A DNA stretch of 64,000 nucleotides from Arthrobacter sp. B6 (GTDB taxonomy: Bacteria; Actinomycetota; Actinomycetes; Actinomycetales; Micrococcaceae), in assembly GCF_001663775.1 (NCBI RefSeq), contig NZ_KV467168.1, positions 759,065 through 823,064 of the forward strand, in the 5' to 3' direction. Shown here piece by piece: positions 8,853 to 17,284 of the stretch. Position numbers and translations under genes: made by a program. Each line of letters begins with the position of its first letter. The stretch's first letter is position 1. Under the pieces are notes generated by a model. The model was not told where the DNA came from. It was given only the letters and a program-made list of their open reading frames with translations, and searched no databases.

Positions 8853-9094
8853 GGATCAAGGTTGCCATGACGTGCACCCCCTCGCCTAGTCGCCGCTATT
8901 CCGGCCGGCACGCTGGAAGGCGACACTCCATGAAATTCACCTTGTAAGCCTCAGAACAATTCTTGTGCTATTCGGCGATCCATGAGAGATTCACATAGAT
9001 CACATTGGTAACAGCAATAACTTAAGTAACACTAGTAGCAGCATTAACACAGGCAACGCCCACCGCACACGCAGTTGAGAAGAGGATTCCTTCC

Positions 9095-10474
9095 ATGACG
9101 ACGTCCCGCTCGCCACAGCAGCCACCCAGGCCGAGTCTGCCGATGATTGCCGCTACGACGGCGGCGCTCCCTGCGGTTGTTCTGTCGTCACTGGCCCTCG
9201 CCCAGCCTGCTGCGGCGCTTACTCCGGCCCGCACCATCCCCGCCACGCTCGCCGCGGCCATGAAGGCGCAAGCAACCGCCGCCACTGCGGCAGTCATTCC
9301 GGCGGCCTCGGTTTCGTCAAGCATTCCGTCCGCCTTCCGGCCGGCGCAGCCCGCTGTCCCCGCCGAGTACACGGTTGCGCGGGGTGACACGATCAGCAGC
9401 ATCGCCGGAAGGCATGGCCTGGACACTTACGAGGTCCTCAGGATTAACAACCTTCAGCCGAACACCATCATTTACCCCGGACAGAAGATCAAGCTATCCG
9501 GCACCGGCAGTGCGCCTGCCGCAACCCCGGCCGCTCCGGCACCGGCTGCCCCGTCCGCGTCAGGGGCAACGTATACCGTCAAACCCGGCGACACTCTGAG
9601 CGCCATTGCCTCCAAGCACGGAGTGTCCCTCTCGGATGTCTTCGGCTGGAACAGCTTGAACATGCGTTCCATCATTTATCCCGGCCAGAAGATCAAAGTA
9701 GGCGCAGGCACGGCGGCCCCCGTTGCCGCGCCTGCACCCTCGCTCCAGCCGGCGTCCGCCCCGGCAGGGCCGGCGCCCGCGGCCCCGGCAGCACCCACCG
9801 GTTCCTACACCGTTAAGGCGGGCGACACCCTCAGCGCGATTGCTTCCAAGCACGGGGTCAAGCTCTCTGAGATTCTGTCCGCCAACAAGCTGAACATGTC
9901 CAGCATCATTTACCCCGGCAACAAGCTTGTCATCCCCGGGGCGGGCATACAGCCGGCCTCCAGCGAACCGGCAGCCAACACCACTCCATTGGTGCCCAGT
10001 TCCTTCCTGGGTTTCACCTACCCCGCAGCTGTCGTCAGCTCGGCCAACGAAAACAAGGCGTTGCTCAACGCCTCCCCCGTTCCTTCGCGGGACCAGATGC
10101 GGACTATCGTTGCGGACACCGCACGGAGCATGGGCGTAGCACCGGCGCTTGCCCTGGCTTTTGCCCATCAGGAGTCAGGTTTCGACCAGCGGGCCGTGTC
10201 ACCTGCGAACGCCATCGGCACCATGCAGGTCATCCCGTCATCCGGCCAGTGGGCTTCCGATCTCGTGGGGCGCAAACTCAACCTGCTCGACCCATACGAC
10301 AACGCGACAGCCGGGGTGGCCATCATCCGCCAGCTGATCGCTACGAGCAAGGACCGCGACAATGCAATCGCCGGCTACTACCAGGGCCAGTATTCCGTGA
10401 GCAAGTACGGCATGTACGACGACACCAAAGCCTACGTGGAAGCAATTAAGGCGCACGAAAAGAACTTCGGGTAG
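9095..10474 (+). CDS. Secreted lytic transglycosylase with three LysM domains
   Basis: 459 aa. A long N-region and hydrophobic stretch end at an AxA site near residue 42 (QPAAA), indicating export. Three LysM domains follow (about 90-134, 158-202 and 237-281), each with a GDT(I/L)S.IA.(R/K)HG...NNL / SLN / KLN and IIYPG pattern and separated by Ala/Pro linkers. The C-terminal SLT domain (about 335-455) has AFAHQESGFD with the catalytic glutamate E360, then NAIGTMQVIP. It should bind and cleave peptidoglycan. The gene lies between the Rv2175c-like gene and pknL. I found no ydaO/c-di-AMP riboswitch in the 242 bases upstream, although such switches often control LysM hydrolases. The ATG follows GAGG nine bases upstream. 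Confidence 0.93.
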   Translation: MTTSRSPQQPPRPSLPMIAATTAALPAVVLSSLALAQPAAALTPARTIPATLAAAMKAQATAATAAVIPAASVSSSIPSAFRPAQPAVPAEYTVARGDTISSIAGRHGLDTYEVLRINNLQPNTIIYPGQKIKLSGTGSAPAATPAAPAPAAPSASGATYTVKPGDTLSAIASKHGVSLSDVFGWNSLNMRSIIYPGQKIKVGAGTAAPVAAPAPSLQPASAPAGPAPAAPAAPTGSYTVKAGDTLSAIASKHGVKLSEILSANKLNMSSIIYPGNKLVIPGAGIQPASSEPAANTTPLVPSSFLGFTYPAAVVSSANENKALLNASPVPSRDQMRTIVADTARSMGVAPALALAFAHQESGFDQRAVSPANAIGTMQVIPSSGQWASDLVGRKLNLLDPYDNATAGVAIIRQLIATSKDRDNAIAGYYQGQYSVSKYGMYDDTKAYVEAIKAHEKNFG

Positions 10475-10526
10475 GCCACCACGCCCAGCCCGGTCCCGGA
10501 GGGACAAGGGCAAACGGGGTAACGAT

Positions 10527-10564
10527 ACGGGTCCGGATCGCATTTCGATTCGGGCCCGTTTCAT
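10527..10564 (+). terminator. Intrinsic terminator after the LysM transglycosylase gene
   Basis: A 14-bp stem (10527-10540 with 10546-10559) with two G-U pairs and a CATTT loop, followed by TTTCATT. It lies 53 bases past the stop codon and only 20 bases before the pknL start, so the pknL promoter may overlap this region or read-through may supply pknL. Confidence 0.75.
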
Positions 10565-10584
10565 TGCGGGATTAGGATCGTAGG

Positions 10585-12648
10585 GTGCAGGAACACGTGT
10601 CTGACCGACTTGTTGGAACGCTGGTGGATAACCGCTACGCCGTCCAGTCCAAGCTCGCGCGCGGCGGGATGTCCACCGTTTACCTCGCTACTGATCTGCG
10701 TCTGGAGCGCGACGTCGCGCTCAAAGTGCTGCACCCCCATCTTGCCGGTGATGAGACGTTCCTGGGCAGGCTGGGCCGCGAAGCCAAGAGCGCGGCCAGG
10801 CTTTCCCATTCGCACGTGGTGGGTGTCCTTGACCAGGGCACCGACGGCCAGACGGCCTACCTCGTCATGGAGTACATCAAAGGCCACACGCTGCGGGACG
10901 TCATCAAATCCAAGGGCGCGTTGCCGCCCCGGCTCGCACTCGCACTCATCGATCCCGTCGTCGAAGGACTGGGCGCTGCGCACGCAGCCGGCATGATCCA
11001 CCGCGACATTAAGCCCGAGAATGTCCTGATCGCCGACGACGGCCGGATCAAAGTGGGCGATTTCGGCCTTGCGCGCGCCGTCACCACGTCCACCAGCACG
11101 GGTGCGCTGCTCGGCACTGTGGCCTACCTCTCCCCCGAGCTGGTACTTGGAAAGCAGGCGGACGCCCGAAGCGATGTCTACTCGGTCGGCATCATGCTGT
11201 ACGAAATGCTCACCGGCCAGCAGCCCTTCACCGGTGAAGTCCCCATCCAGGTCGCGTACCAGCACGTTAACGGCACGGTGGGTCCGCCGTCGGCATTGGT
11301 GCCGGGGCTTGCCTCGGAAATCGACGAACTGGTGCAGTGGTGTACGGCCAACGACCCCGAAAACAGACCTGTGGACGGGGTCGCCCTGCTTCAGGAACTC
11401 CGCCACATCCGCACCAACCTCACGGACCGCGAACTGGACCTCCAGCCCCCGGCCGCGCTGGAGGCGGGAGCACAGAACCCCACTGAGGTCATCGCCCGCA
11501 CTAACAACCCCACAACGGTGATGTCACCTTTGGCGCCCCCTGAAAGACAGCCGCGGTTCCAGCCCGCGTCATCGGGGGACCACGCCACCTCGGTCATTCC
11601 CGCTGCCCCTTTGCCGCAGCCGTCCGCCGCGGGCGGCCCTTACCCGGACACCACGCCTGCTCCGCTGACCAAACGTGCCCGGCGCAAAGCGGACAAAGAG
11701 GCTGAGAGGGCCAGGTCGCGTGCGGCCGCAACACCGCTTAAGACATTACGCGAAGGGAATCCCCGGCGGCGTGGTGCTTTGTGGATGGTCATCCTGATCA
11801 TCGCCGCCCTGCTGGCCACCGGGGCAGGCTGGTTCTTTGGCATGGGCCCAGGGTCTCCAGGGACCATTCCGGCTGTCGCAAACAAGACAGTCGCGCAGGC
11901 CCAGCAACTGCTCAGTGATGCCGGCTTCCAGTCCAGCACCCGCGACGTTTTCCACGACGATGTTCCCTCCGGTCTGGTAGTAGGAACGGAACCCGAAGCC
12001 GGAACGGAGATCAGGAAATATCAGCCGGTGGCGCTGTTTGTCTCCAAGGGTCCCCAATTGTTTGAGCTGCCGAAGCTGACCGGCATGACCCTGGACGAAG
12101 CCAAATCCGAGCTCAACAGGGCCGAGATGGCCCTTGGCACCATTACCGAGAAGTTCGATGAGGGCGCCGCCGCCGGACTGATCCTCGCCCAGGACCCGGC
12201 GCCCGGCAGCCTTGCGCGGCACGGAACGCCCGTTGCCCTGACCGTCTCCAAAGGACCGCAGCCCATTCCAGTACCATCCGTCGTCGGCATGGAAGAGGAC
12301 GACGCCGTTGACGCCATCGAAGCCGCCGGCCTGAAGGCTGATGTGGCAAAGGAGGAGGTCAATGACCGCAAGGTGCCCAAGGGGTCAGTTGCTGCGCAGT
12401 CGCCGTCAAGCGGAACCCTGACGCGGGGCGGCACCGTTACACTGACCATTTCCGACGGCCCCAGGCTGGTGGAGGTTCCCAGCTTCGTCGGCAAGCAGGC
12501 CGCTGAAGCACGCCGGGAACTTGAAAAGCTGGGATTTGAGGTCCGCGTGAACAATATCCTCGGCGGCTTCTTCGGAACCGTCCGGGACCAGGATCCCGTT
12601 GACGAAGAGGTTCCGGAGGGATCGGTCATTACCCTGACGGTGGTGTAG
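10585..12648 (+). CDS. pknL: PASTA-domain serine/threonine protein kinase PknL
   Basis: 687 aa membrane receptor kinase. The kinase domain (about 15-275) has the glycine loop LARGGMSTVYL, catalytic K47 (VALKVL), HRDIKPEN with D141, and the DFG aspartate D159; all are intact, so it should be active. A Pro/Ala/Thr-rich juxtamembrane region leads to one transmembrane segment (about 397-418). Four extracellular PASTA domains follow (about 425-687) with the recurring VPSVVGM / GTPVALTVSKGP pattern, expected to sense muropeptide or lipid II. PknL in M. tuberculosis phosphorylates Rv2175c, whose homologue is upstream. GTG at 10585 is used. Downstream aroG is convergent. Confidence 0.94.
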   Translation: MQEHVSDRLVGTLVDNRYAVQSKLARGGMSTVYLATDLRLERDVALKVLHPHLAGDETFLGRLGREAKSAARLSHSHVVGVLDQGTDGQTAYLVMEYIKGHTLRDVIKSKGALPPRLALALIDPVVEGLGAAHAAGMIHRDIKPENVLIADDGRIKVGDFGLARAVTTSTSTGALLGTVAYLSPELVLGKQADARSDVYSVGIMLYEMLTGQQPFTGEVPIQVAYQHVNGTVGPPSALVPGLASEIDELVQWCTANDPENRPVDGVALLQELRHIRTNLTDRELDLQPPAALEAGAQNPTEVIARTNNPTTVMSPLAPPERQPRFQPASSGDHATSVIPAAPLPQPSAAGGPYPDTTPAPLTKRARRKADKEAERARSRAAATPLKTLREGNPRRRGALWMVILIIAALLATGAGWFFGMGPGSPGTIPAVANKTVAQAQQLLSDAGFQSSTRDVFHDDVPSGLVVGTEPEAGTEIRKYQPVALFVSKGPQLFELPKLTGMTLDEAKSELNRAEMALGTITEKFDEGAAAGLILAQDPAPGSLARHGTPVALTVSKGPQPIPVPSVVGMEEDDAVDAIEAAGLKADVAKEEVNDRKVPKGSVAAQSPSSGTLTRGGTVTLTISDGPRLVEVPSFVGKQAAEARRELEKLGFEVRVNNILGGFFGTVRDQDPVDEEVPEGSVITLTVV

Positions 12649-12677
12649 CCGGACCGGCCGGCCACACCACTGTCAGG
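12633..12677. terminator. Bidirectional hairpin spanning the pknL stop codon
   Basis: Imperfect stem of three blocks, CCTGAC/GTCAGG, GTGGTGT/ACACCAC and GCCGG/CCGGC, with single mismatches between blocks and a five-base loop. It starts inside the last codons of pknL and ends 13 bases before the aroG stop. No T-run, so a structural convergent barrier is more likely than a textbook terminator. Confidence 0.6.
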
Positions 12678-12689
12678 TCATGCACGGGC

Positions 12690-14081
12690 TCAGTGCTTTG
12701 CCAGGGCTCCGGCCACCAGGAACGCCATTTCGAGCGACTGCATGTGGTTCAGGCGCGGGTCGCAAACCGACTCGTAGCGGTCCAGGAATGCCTCCTGGTC
12801 TATGGGATCGGCCCCGCCAAGGCACTCGGCAACGTCGTCGCCGGTCATCTCGACGTGCAGGCCGCCGGGAACGGTGCCAAGGGCGTGGTGGACTTCGAAG
12901 AACCCGCGTACTTCGTCAATGACGTCGTCGAAGTTGCGCGTCTTGTAACCGTTGGGCGACGTGACGGTGTTGCCGTGCATCGGATCGGTAACCCAGAGGA
13001 CCTGGGCGCCGGAGGCTGTGACCTTTTCGACGACGGCGGGGAGCTTCTCCCGGATGTTCTTCGCGCCCATGCGGGTGATGAACGTGAGTCGTCCAGGCTC
13101 CCGCTCGGGGTCCAGCTTGTCGATGAGGCGAAGGGCGTCATCGCCTGTGGTGGAGGGGCCGAGCTTGACGCCAATCGGATTGCGGACCCGTGACAGGAAG
13201 TCGATGTGGGCGTGGTCCAGCTCACGGGTGCGCTCCCCGATCCACAGGAAATGGGCTGACGTGTCGTACGGGAACCCGGTGCGGGAGTCGATGCGCGTCA
13301 GCGCGCGTTCGTAGTCGAGCAGCAGGGCCTCATGGCTGGCGAAAAACTCCACGCGCTTGAGCGCTTCGAAGTCGGCGCCGCAGGAGGCCATAAACTGGAT
13401 GGCACGGTCGATGTCCCGGGCCAGCGACTCATAGCGCGCATGAGCCGGGTTTTCTGTAAAGCCCTTGTTCCATTGATGCACCGAGCGCAGGTCCGCGAAC
13501 CCGCCCTGCGTGAAGGCCCTGATGAGGTTCAGGGTGGATGCCGAGGTGTGGTAGGCCTTCAGCATCCGGGAGGCGTCGTGGCCGCGGGATTCCGGCGTGA
13601 AATCGTAGCCGTTGACGATGTCGCCGCGGTATGCCGGGAGCGTTACGCCGTCGCGGGTTTCATCATTCGAGGAACGGGGCTTGGCGAACTGGCCGGCCAT
13701 CCTGCCCATCTTGATCACGGGCATGGCTGCACCGTAGGTGAGGACCACCGCCATTTGGAGGATGGTCTTGACGCGGGCGCTGATCTTGTCCGCCGTGGCA
13801 GCCTCGAAGGTTTCGGCGCAGTCACCGCCCTGAAGAAGGAAGGCTTTGCCCTGGGCGGCGGCGGCCAGCCTTTCGCGCAGGATGTCCACCTCGCCGGCGA
13901 AAACCAGCGGCGGCAGCACGGACAGTTCCTTGACCGAAGCGTCGAACACGTCCTTATCCTGCCAGCTGGGCTGCTGGGAGATCGGGAGGTCACGCCAGTC
14001 ATCAAGGCCCGGATAATTGGCGGCGCCGCTCTGGGCGGTACTGGACAGCGAGAAGGCAGGTTTTGCGGATAGCTCAGTCAC
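12690..14081 (-). CDS. aroG: Class II 3-deoxy-D-arabino-heptulosonate 7-phosphate synthase
   Basis: First step of the shikimate pathway: phosphoenolpyruvate plus erythrose 4-phosphate. 463 aa, the class II (plant/mycobacterial AroG) length. Metal and substrate residues are visible: the cysteine of QGGDCAETF near residue 85, KMGRMAGQFAKPRS, DPMHGNT with its histidine, HVEMTG with its glutamate, and CDPRLN near the C-terminus. The N-terminal GLDDWRDLPISQQPSW is typical of the class. Start GTG at 14081 after GAGG. In M. tuberculosis the homologue (Rv2178c) is also close to pknL. It is convergent with pknL and has its own upstream region of about 70 bases. Confidence 0.95.
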   Translation of the reverse strand: MTELSAKPAFSLSSTAQSGAANYPGLDDWRDLPISQQPSWQDKDVFDASVKELSVLPPLVFAGEVDILRERLAAAAQGKAFLLQGGDCAETFEAATADKISARVKTILQMAVVLTYGAAMPVIKMGRMAGQFAKPRSSNDETRDGVTLPAYRGDIVNGYDFTPESRGHDASRMLKAYHTSASTLNLIRAFTQGGFADLRSVHQWNKGFTENPAHARYESLARDIDRAIQFMASCGADFEALKRVEFFASHEALLLDYERALTRIDSRTGFPYDTSAHFLWIGERTRELDHAHIDFLSRVRNPIGVKLGPSTTGDDALRLIDKLDPEREPGRLTFITRMGAKNIREKLPAVVEKVTASGAQVLWVTDPMHGNTVTSPNGYKTRNFDDVIDEVRGFFEVHHALGTVPGGLHVEMTGDDVAECLGGADPIDQEAFLDRYESVCDPRLNHMQSLEMAFLVAGALAKH

Positions 14082-14151
14082 CCTCTAAGACTAGTGTCAC
14101 TGGGGCGCTTCGAACACCTGGCCGTCACGCGCGGGGGCGGCCGGCGTCACA

Positions 14152-14940
14152 TCAACCGGCAGCCGGCGTCCCGTCATCATCCAGGGGCTCCGGTGTGGCA
14201 GCGCCGGCGGAATCAGCGCCGGGGGTTTCACCGGCGGGGTCCGCCGCCGGCACGTCCTGCTTGCCCGCGAACTGGAGCTTCACCACGGCGGCATATTCGT
14301 CTACGTACTCCTGGCCGGAAAGCCGCATCAGCTCGAACATGATCTCGTCGGTCACTTTGCGTTGGACCAGCCTGTCTTCGGCCTGCCCCTGGTACCTGCT
14401 GAAGTCCAGCGGCTCCCCGAAGATCATGCCGATCCTGCGAATATTGGGCAGGCGTTTGCCGATGGGCTGGACCTTGTCCGTTCCGATCATGGCCACGGGG
14501 ATAACAGGAACCCCGGCCTGCAGTGCCAGCCGTGCCACACCGACCTTGCCGCGGTAGAGACGGGCGTCCGGGCTGCGGGTGCCTTCGGGGTAGATTCCCA
14601 GCAGGCCGCCGCCGGTCAGGACGTCCATGCCCGCGCTGAGTGAAACAGCCGACGCCGCGCCGCCGGACCTGTCCATGGGAAGCTGGTTTGTCAGCCGGAA
14701 GAACAGGGCCGTCAGCCGGCCCTTGAGTCCGGTTCCGGTGAAGTACTCGGATTTTGCCAGAAAGATCACCGGCCGGGGCACCATGAGTGGCATGAAGATG
14801 GAATCGGAAAACGATAGGTGGTTGGAGGCGATGATGGCCGCGCCCTCCGCCGGAACATTGTCCAGGCCTTTGACCCAAGGGCGGAACAGGAGCCGCAGCA
14901 CAGGACCCAGGAAGATCCTTTTCATGACCCAATAGAACAC
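14152..14940 (-). CDS. 1-acyl-sn-glycerol-3-phosphate acyltransferase-like protein (PlsC family)
   Basis: Phospholipid acyltransferase, transferring a fatty acyl group to lysophosphatidate or a related acceptor at the membrane. 262 aa. GTG at 14940 is chosen (GGAGAGG eight bases upstream); a longer frame runs 208 residues further upstream but antiparallel to the hydrolase gene and without family similarity. The catalytic NHLSFSD (H-x4-D) lies near residue 40, FLAKSEYF and the LPMDRSGG block follow, then GIYPEGTRSPD for glycerol-phosphate binding. The C-terminus is a Pro/Ala/Asp-rich tail. M. tuberculosis Rv2182c is the positional equivalent. It is divergent from the two hydrolases (111 bases between starts). 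A second PlsC-like gene is at 32193-32912. Confidence 0.9.
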   Translation of the reverse strand: MFYWVMKRIFLGPVLRLLFRPWVKGLDNVPAEGAAIIASNHLSFSDSIFMPLMVPRPVIFLAKSEYFTGTGLKGRLTALFFRLTNQLPMDRSGGAASAVSLSAGMDVLTGGGLLGIYPEGTRSPDARLYRGKVGVARLALQAGVPVIPVAMIGTDKVQPIGKRLPNIRRIGMIFGEPLDFSRYQGQAEDRLVQRKVTDEIMFELMRLSGQEYVDEYAAVVKLQFAGKQDVPAADPAGETPGADSAGAATPEPLDDDGTPAAG

Positions 14941-15051
14941 GTGACGAACCTCTCCGGAAGGCAGCCGGCAAGCCCTCAAGCGGGCAAGGCCGGCATTCCA
15001 CTGCAACCCTACTCTAGTGAGATTTGTCCCGAACAGTGACACGATGGAGTC

Positions 15052-15840
15052 ATGACAGAAAGCAGCATCCCGCCCCGGCCTGCCGCTTTCAGCTACCCCG
15101 GCCACGGACCCAATGCGAAGATCGGGATCGCTATCTGCCACGGGTTTACGGGCAGTCCCCTCAGCGTCCTGCCATGGGCAGAACATCTCGCGTCCCAGGG
15201 TTTCGCGGTGTCTGTGCCGCTTCTTCCCGGGCACGGAACGGACTGGAGGCAGCTTGCACGCTCCAACTGGCACGACTGGCAGCGTTCCTTCGAAGCGGCT
15301 TACCTGGATCTCGCCGCACGCACGGGGACCTGTTACGTGGGCGGCCTGTCCATGGGCGGAGCCCTCGCTCTGCTGACTGCGTCCCGGCACCCCGTTGCGG
15401 GCGTCTCCGTGGTCAATCCCGGCCTGAGTTTCTATGACCGCCGGGTGCGGGTCATCGGAGTGCTCAAGTATTTCCAGCAGACCACGTTGCCCATCCAGGA
15501 GGACCAGTCCACTGCAGCTGTCACAGATGACGGCGACTATTCCCGGACCCCCCTGGCTGCCGTTCACCAGCTCAAGAAGCTGTTCAGCGCGGCTATCCGC
15601 AGCCTCCCGGGCGTGTCCGCGCCGGTACAGGTGTTCAAGTCACGGACCGACGCCGTGGTTCCACCTTCGTCACTGGCCTTGCTGAAGCGGCGCCTGGGCG
15701 GACACCTGGTGGAAGTCGTGGACCTGCACAACAGCAGCCATGTGGCTACCCTGGACGCGGATGCCCCCGAAATTTTTGCGAAATCCACCGCGTTCTTCCT
15801 CCAGCATGCCAACCGCCCCATAACGTCGGAGACTTCATGA
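15052..15840 (+). CDS. Alpha/beta hydrolase (carboxylesterase / monoacylglycerol lipase-like), copy 1
   Basis: 262 aa soluble esterase of the Est30/monoglyceride lipase type. The oxyanion loop is CHGFTGSP (about 31-38), the nucleophile elbow GLSMGG with S100, and the C-terminal catalytic histidine sits in NSSHVATLD; the acidic residue is probably the Asp in the SRTDAVVPP region. No signal peptide. ATG at 15052 follows GGAG. The next gene is a paralogue sharing the same motif order, and the ATGA overlap shows co-translation. Natural substrate unknown; a neighbouring acyltransferase and acyl-CoA ligase make glycerolipid turnover a reasonable guess. Confidence 0.9.
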   Translation: MTESSIPPRPAAFSYPGHGPNAKIGIAICHGFTGSPLSVLPWAEHLASQGFAVSVPLLPGHGTDWRQLARSNWHDWQRSFEAAYLDLAARTGTCYVGGLSMGGALALLTASRHPVAGVSVVNPGLSFYDRRVRVIGVLKYFQQTTLPIQEDQSTAAVTDDGDYSRTPLAAVHQLKKLFSAAIRSLPGVSAPVQVFKSRTDAVVPPSSLALLKRRLGGHLVEVVDLHNSSHVATLDADAPEIFAKSTAFFLQHANRPITSETS

Positions 15841-16670
15841 CAGCGCTTCCGGACCACAGCCCGTTCCGCAGTGTCTTTCGCGGTGACGGACCACGCATCG
15901 GTGTGGTCCTCTCTCACGGCTTCACCGGCAGCCCGCACGGGCTGCGGGCCTGGGCCACGGCCCTTGCTGAGGCGGGATTTGCCGTGCGGATGCCCTTGCT
16001 TCCCGGGCACGGCACAACCTGGCAGGAACTGGCGCGGACACGGTGGACCCAGTGGCACGGCGCCCTCGACGACGCTTACCTGGAGCTCGACGCCGAGTGT
16101 GACCATGTTTTCTCTGCTGGTCTGAGCATGGGCGGCGCCCTGGCTTTGCGGATCGCGGCCACGAGGCCCGTTGCCGGAGTCATCCTGGTCAACCCGGGCC
16201 TTGTCATTGACGATCCCCGCGCCCCGCTTGCCGGCATCCTGAAGCTGGTTCTCAAAAGCACGCCGGCGATCGCGAACGACATCCTAAAACCCGGCATGGA
16301 CGAGGGCGCCTACCCGCGGACGCCGGTGGCTGCCGCCCATGAGCTCAACAAGTTGTTCAAGGACACCATCCGGCTTCTCCCCCGGGTCACCGCGCCCGTG
16401 CATGTTTTCCGCTCCAGCGTTGACCACGTGGTGTCAGACTCAAGCATGGTGGTACTGCGCCGGGGCCTTACCAATGCGCCGCTGGAACTGACGCGGCTGG
16501 AGAACAGTTACCACGTGGCAACCCTGGACCACGACGCAGACCAGATCTTCGAAGGCTCCGTGGAGTTCATCCGTTCGGTTATCCGGGACTCGGCGCCGGC
16601 GGAGAACAGCCACGCGGCGCCAGTCCAGCAAGCGCCTGCCGGCAGCCAGGAGGGCACCGCCAATGACTAA
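15837..16670 (+). CDS. Alpha/beta hydrolase, copy 2 (paralogue of the preceding gene)
   Basis: 277 aa. Same fold and motif layout as its upstream neighbour: SHGFTGSP oxyanion loop, PLLPGHGTTWQ, nucleophile GLSMGG with S97, acid in the SSVDHVV stretch and histidine in NSYHVATLD. It is clearly a tandem duplicate that has diverged; the C-terminus has an extra Ala/Pro-rich tail of about 20 residues. It overlaps copy 1 by ATGA and the following membrane-protein gene by eight bases, so the three form one operon. Two similar enzymes kept side by side suggest different substrates. Confidence 0.9.
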   Translation: MTALPDHSPFRSVFRGDGPRIGVVLSHGFTGSPHGLRAWATALAEAGFAVRMPLLPGHGTTWQELARTRWTQWHGALDDAYLELDAECDHVFSAGLSMGGALALRIAATRPVAGVILVNPGLVIDDPRAPLAGILKLVLKSTPAIANDILKPGMDEGAYPRTPVAAAHELNKLFKDTIRLLPRVTAPVHVFRSSVDHVVSDSSMVVLRRGLTNAPLELTRLENSYHVATLDHDADQIFEGSVEFIRSVIRDSAPAENSHAAPVQQAPAGSQEGTAND

Positions 16671-17265
16671 GCCCGATCCCGGTTCCCCGGACCCAAGTGC
16701 CAACCAGGACGACGCCGTCTGGCTGGATCTTGTAGCGCGCCTGGAAGGGAACCCTCCCGGCCACGCAGCAAGCCCGCCGGCCGATGCCGATACACGGAGT
16801 CCGGCTGCTGGAACAGGTTCCGCGGCCAGCCCTGCCCCCGGCACTGCAGGCCCGGCGAAAACAGGCAGCGGCGCCAGTTTCCGGGACTTTGACCCGTTGG
16901 GGCTGGCACCCTCCGCGCCGACCGAACCGTCAGCAGCCGAGCGGCTGGCTGCCGCATCCGTTGGAACTCCGGGGAGCGCTGAGGATCCTGGGCAAGGCCC
17001 TCGGGACTACGCTGTGGACAGCGATGACGGCGGCTTTGTGCCCGAGGATCCTCCGAGCCTGGCCGGGACAGACCCGCTGACAATGCTCGCGTGGCTGGGC
17101 GCCGTGGGGGGCCCGGTGGCTCTGCTTCTGTCCGCGATGTTCTGGCGGACGGCGCCCCTGTTGGCGATCCTGGGCATTGTGGCGGTGTTCATCCTGTCCG
17201 TGGTTTACCTGATCATGAAGCTTCCCCAGGAAAAGGACGAGAACGACGACGGCGCCCGGGTCTAG
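16663..17265 (+). CDS. Hypothetical membrane protein with disordered N-terminus
   Basis: 200 aa, not recognised as a named family. The first 130 or so residues are Pro/Ala/Ser/Gly-rich and probably disordered, apart from an early DDAVWLDLVARLEG segment. Two transmembrane helices follow (about 143-160 and 163-185), with an acidic, charged tail. The layout (cytoplasmic linker plus two C-terminal helices) resembles many small actinobacterial membrane proteins found beside lipid hydrolases. It shares eight bases with the end of the second hydrolase gene and is convergent with the ROK kinase gene (20-base gap). Confidence 0.8.
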   Translation: MTKPDPGSPDPSANQDDAVWLDLVARLEGNPPGHAASPPADADTRSPAAGTGSAASPAPGTAGPAKTGSGASFRDFDPLGLAPSAPTEPSAAERLAAASVGTPGSAEDPGQGPRDYAVDSDDGGFVPEDPPSLAGTDPLTMLAWLGAVGGPVALLLSAMFWRTAPLLAILGIVAVFILSVVYLIMKLPQEKDENDDGARV

Positions 17266-17284
17266 GCGGAGTTCTTCCGGATGG

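Noticed and set aside
8853..9094. ydaO/c-di-AMP riboswitch before the LysM transglycosylase
   Set aside because: None of the conserved sequence blocks of that switch could be found in the 242 bases.
14941..15567. N-terminal extension of the acyltransferase frame
   Set aside because: The 208 extra residues lie antiparallel to a real hydrolase gene, and a GGAGAGG-preceded GTG at 14940 gives the normal family start.
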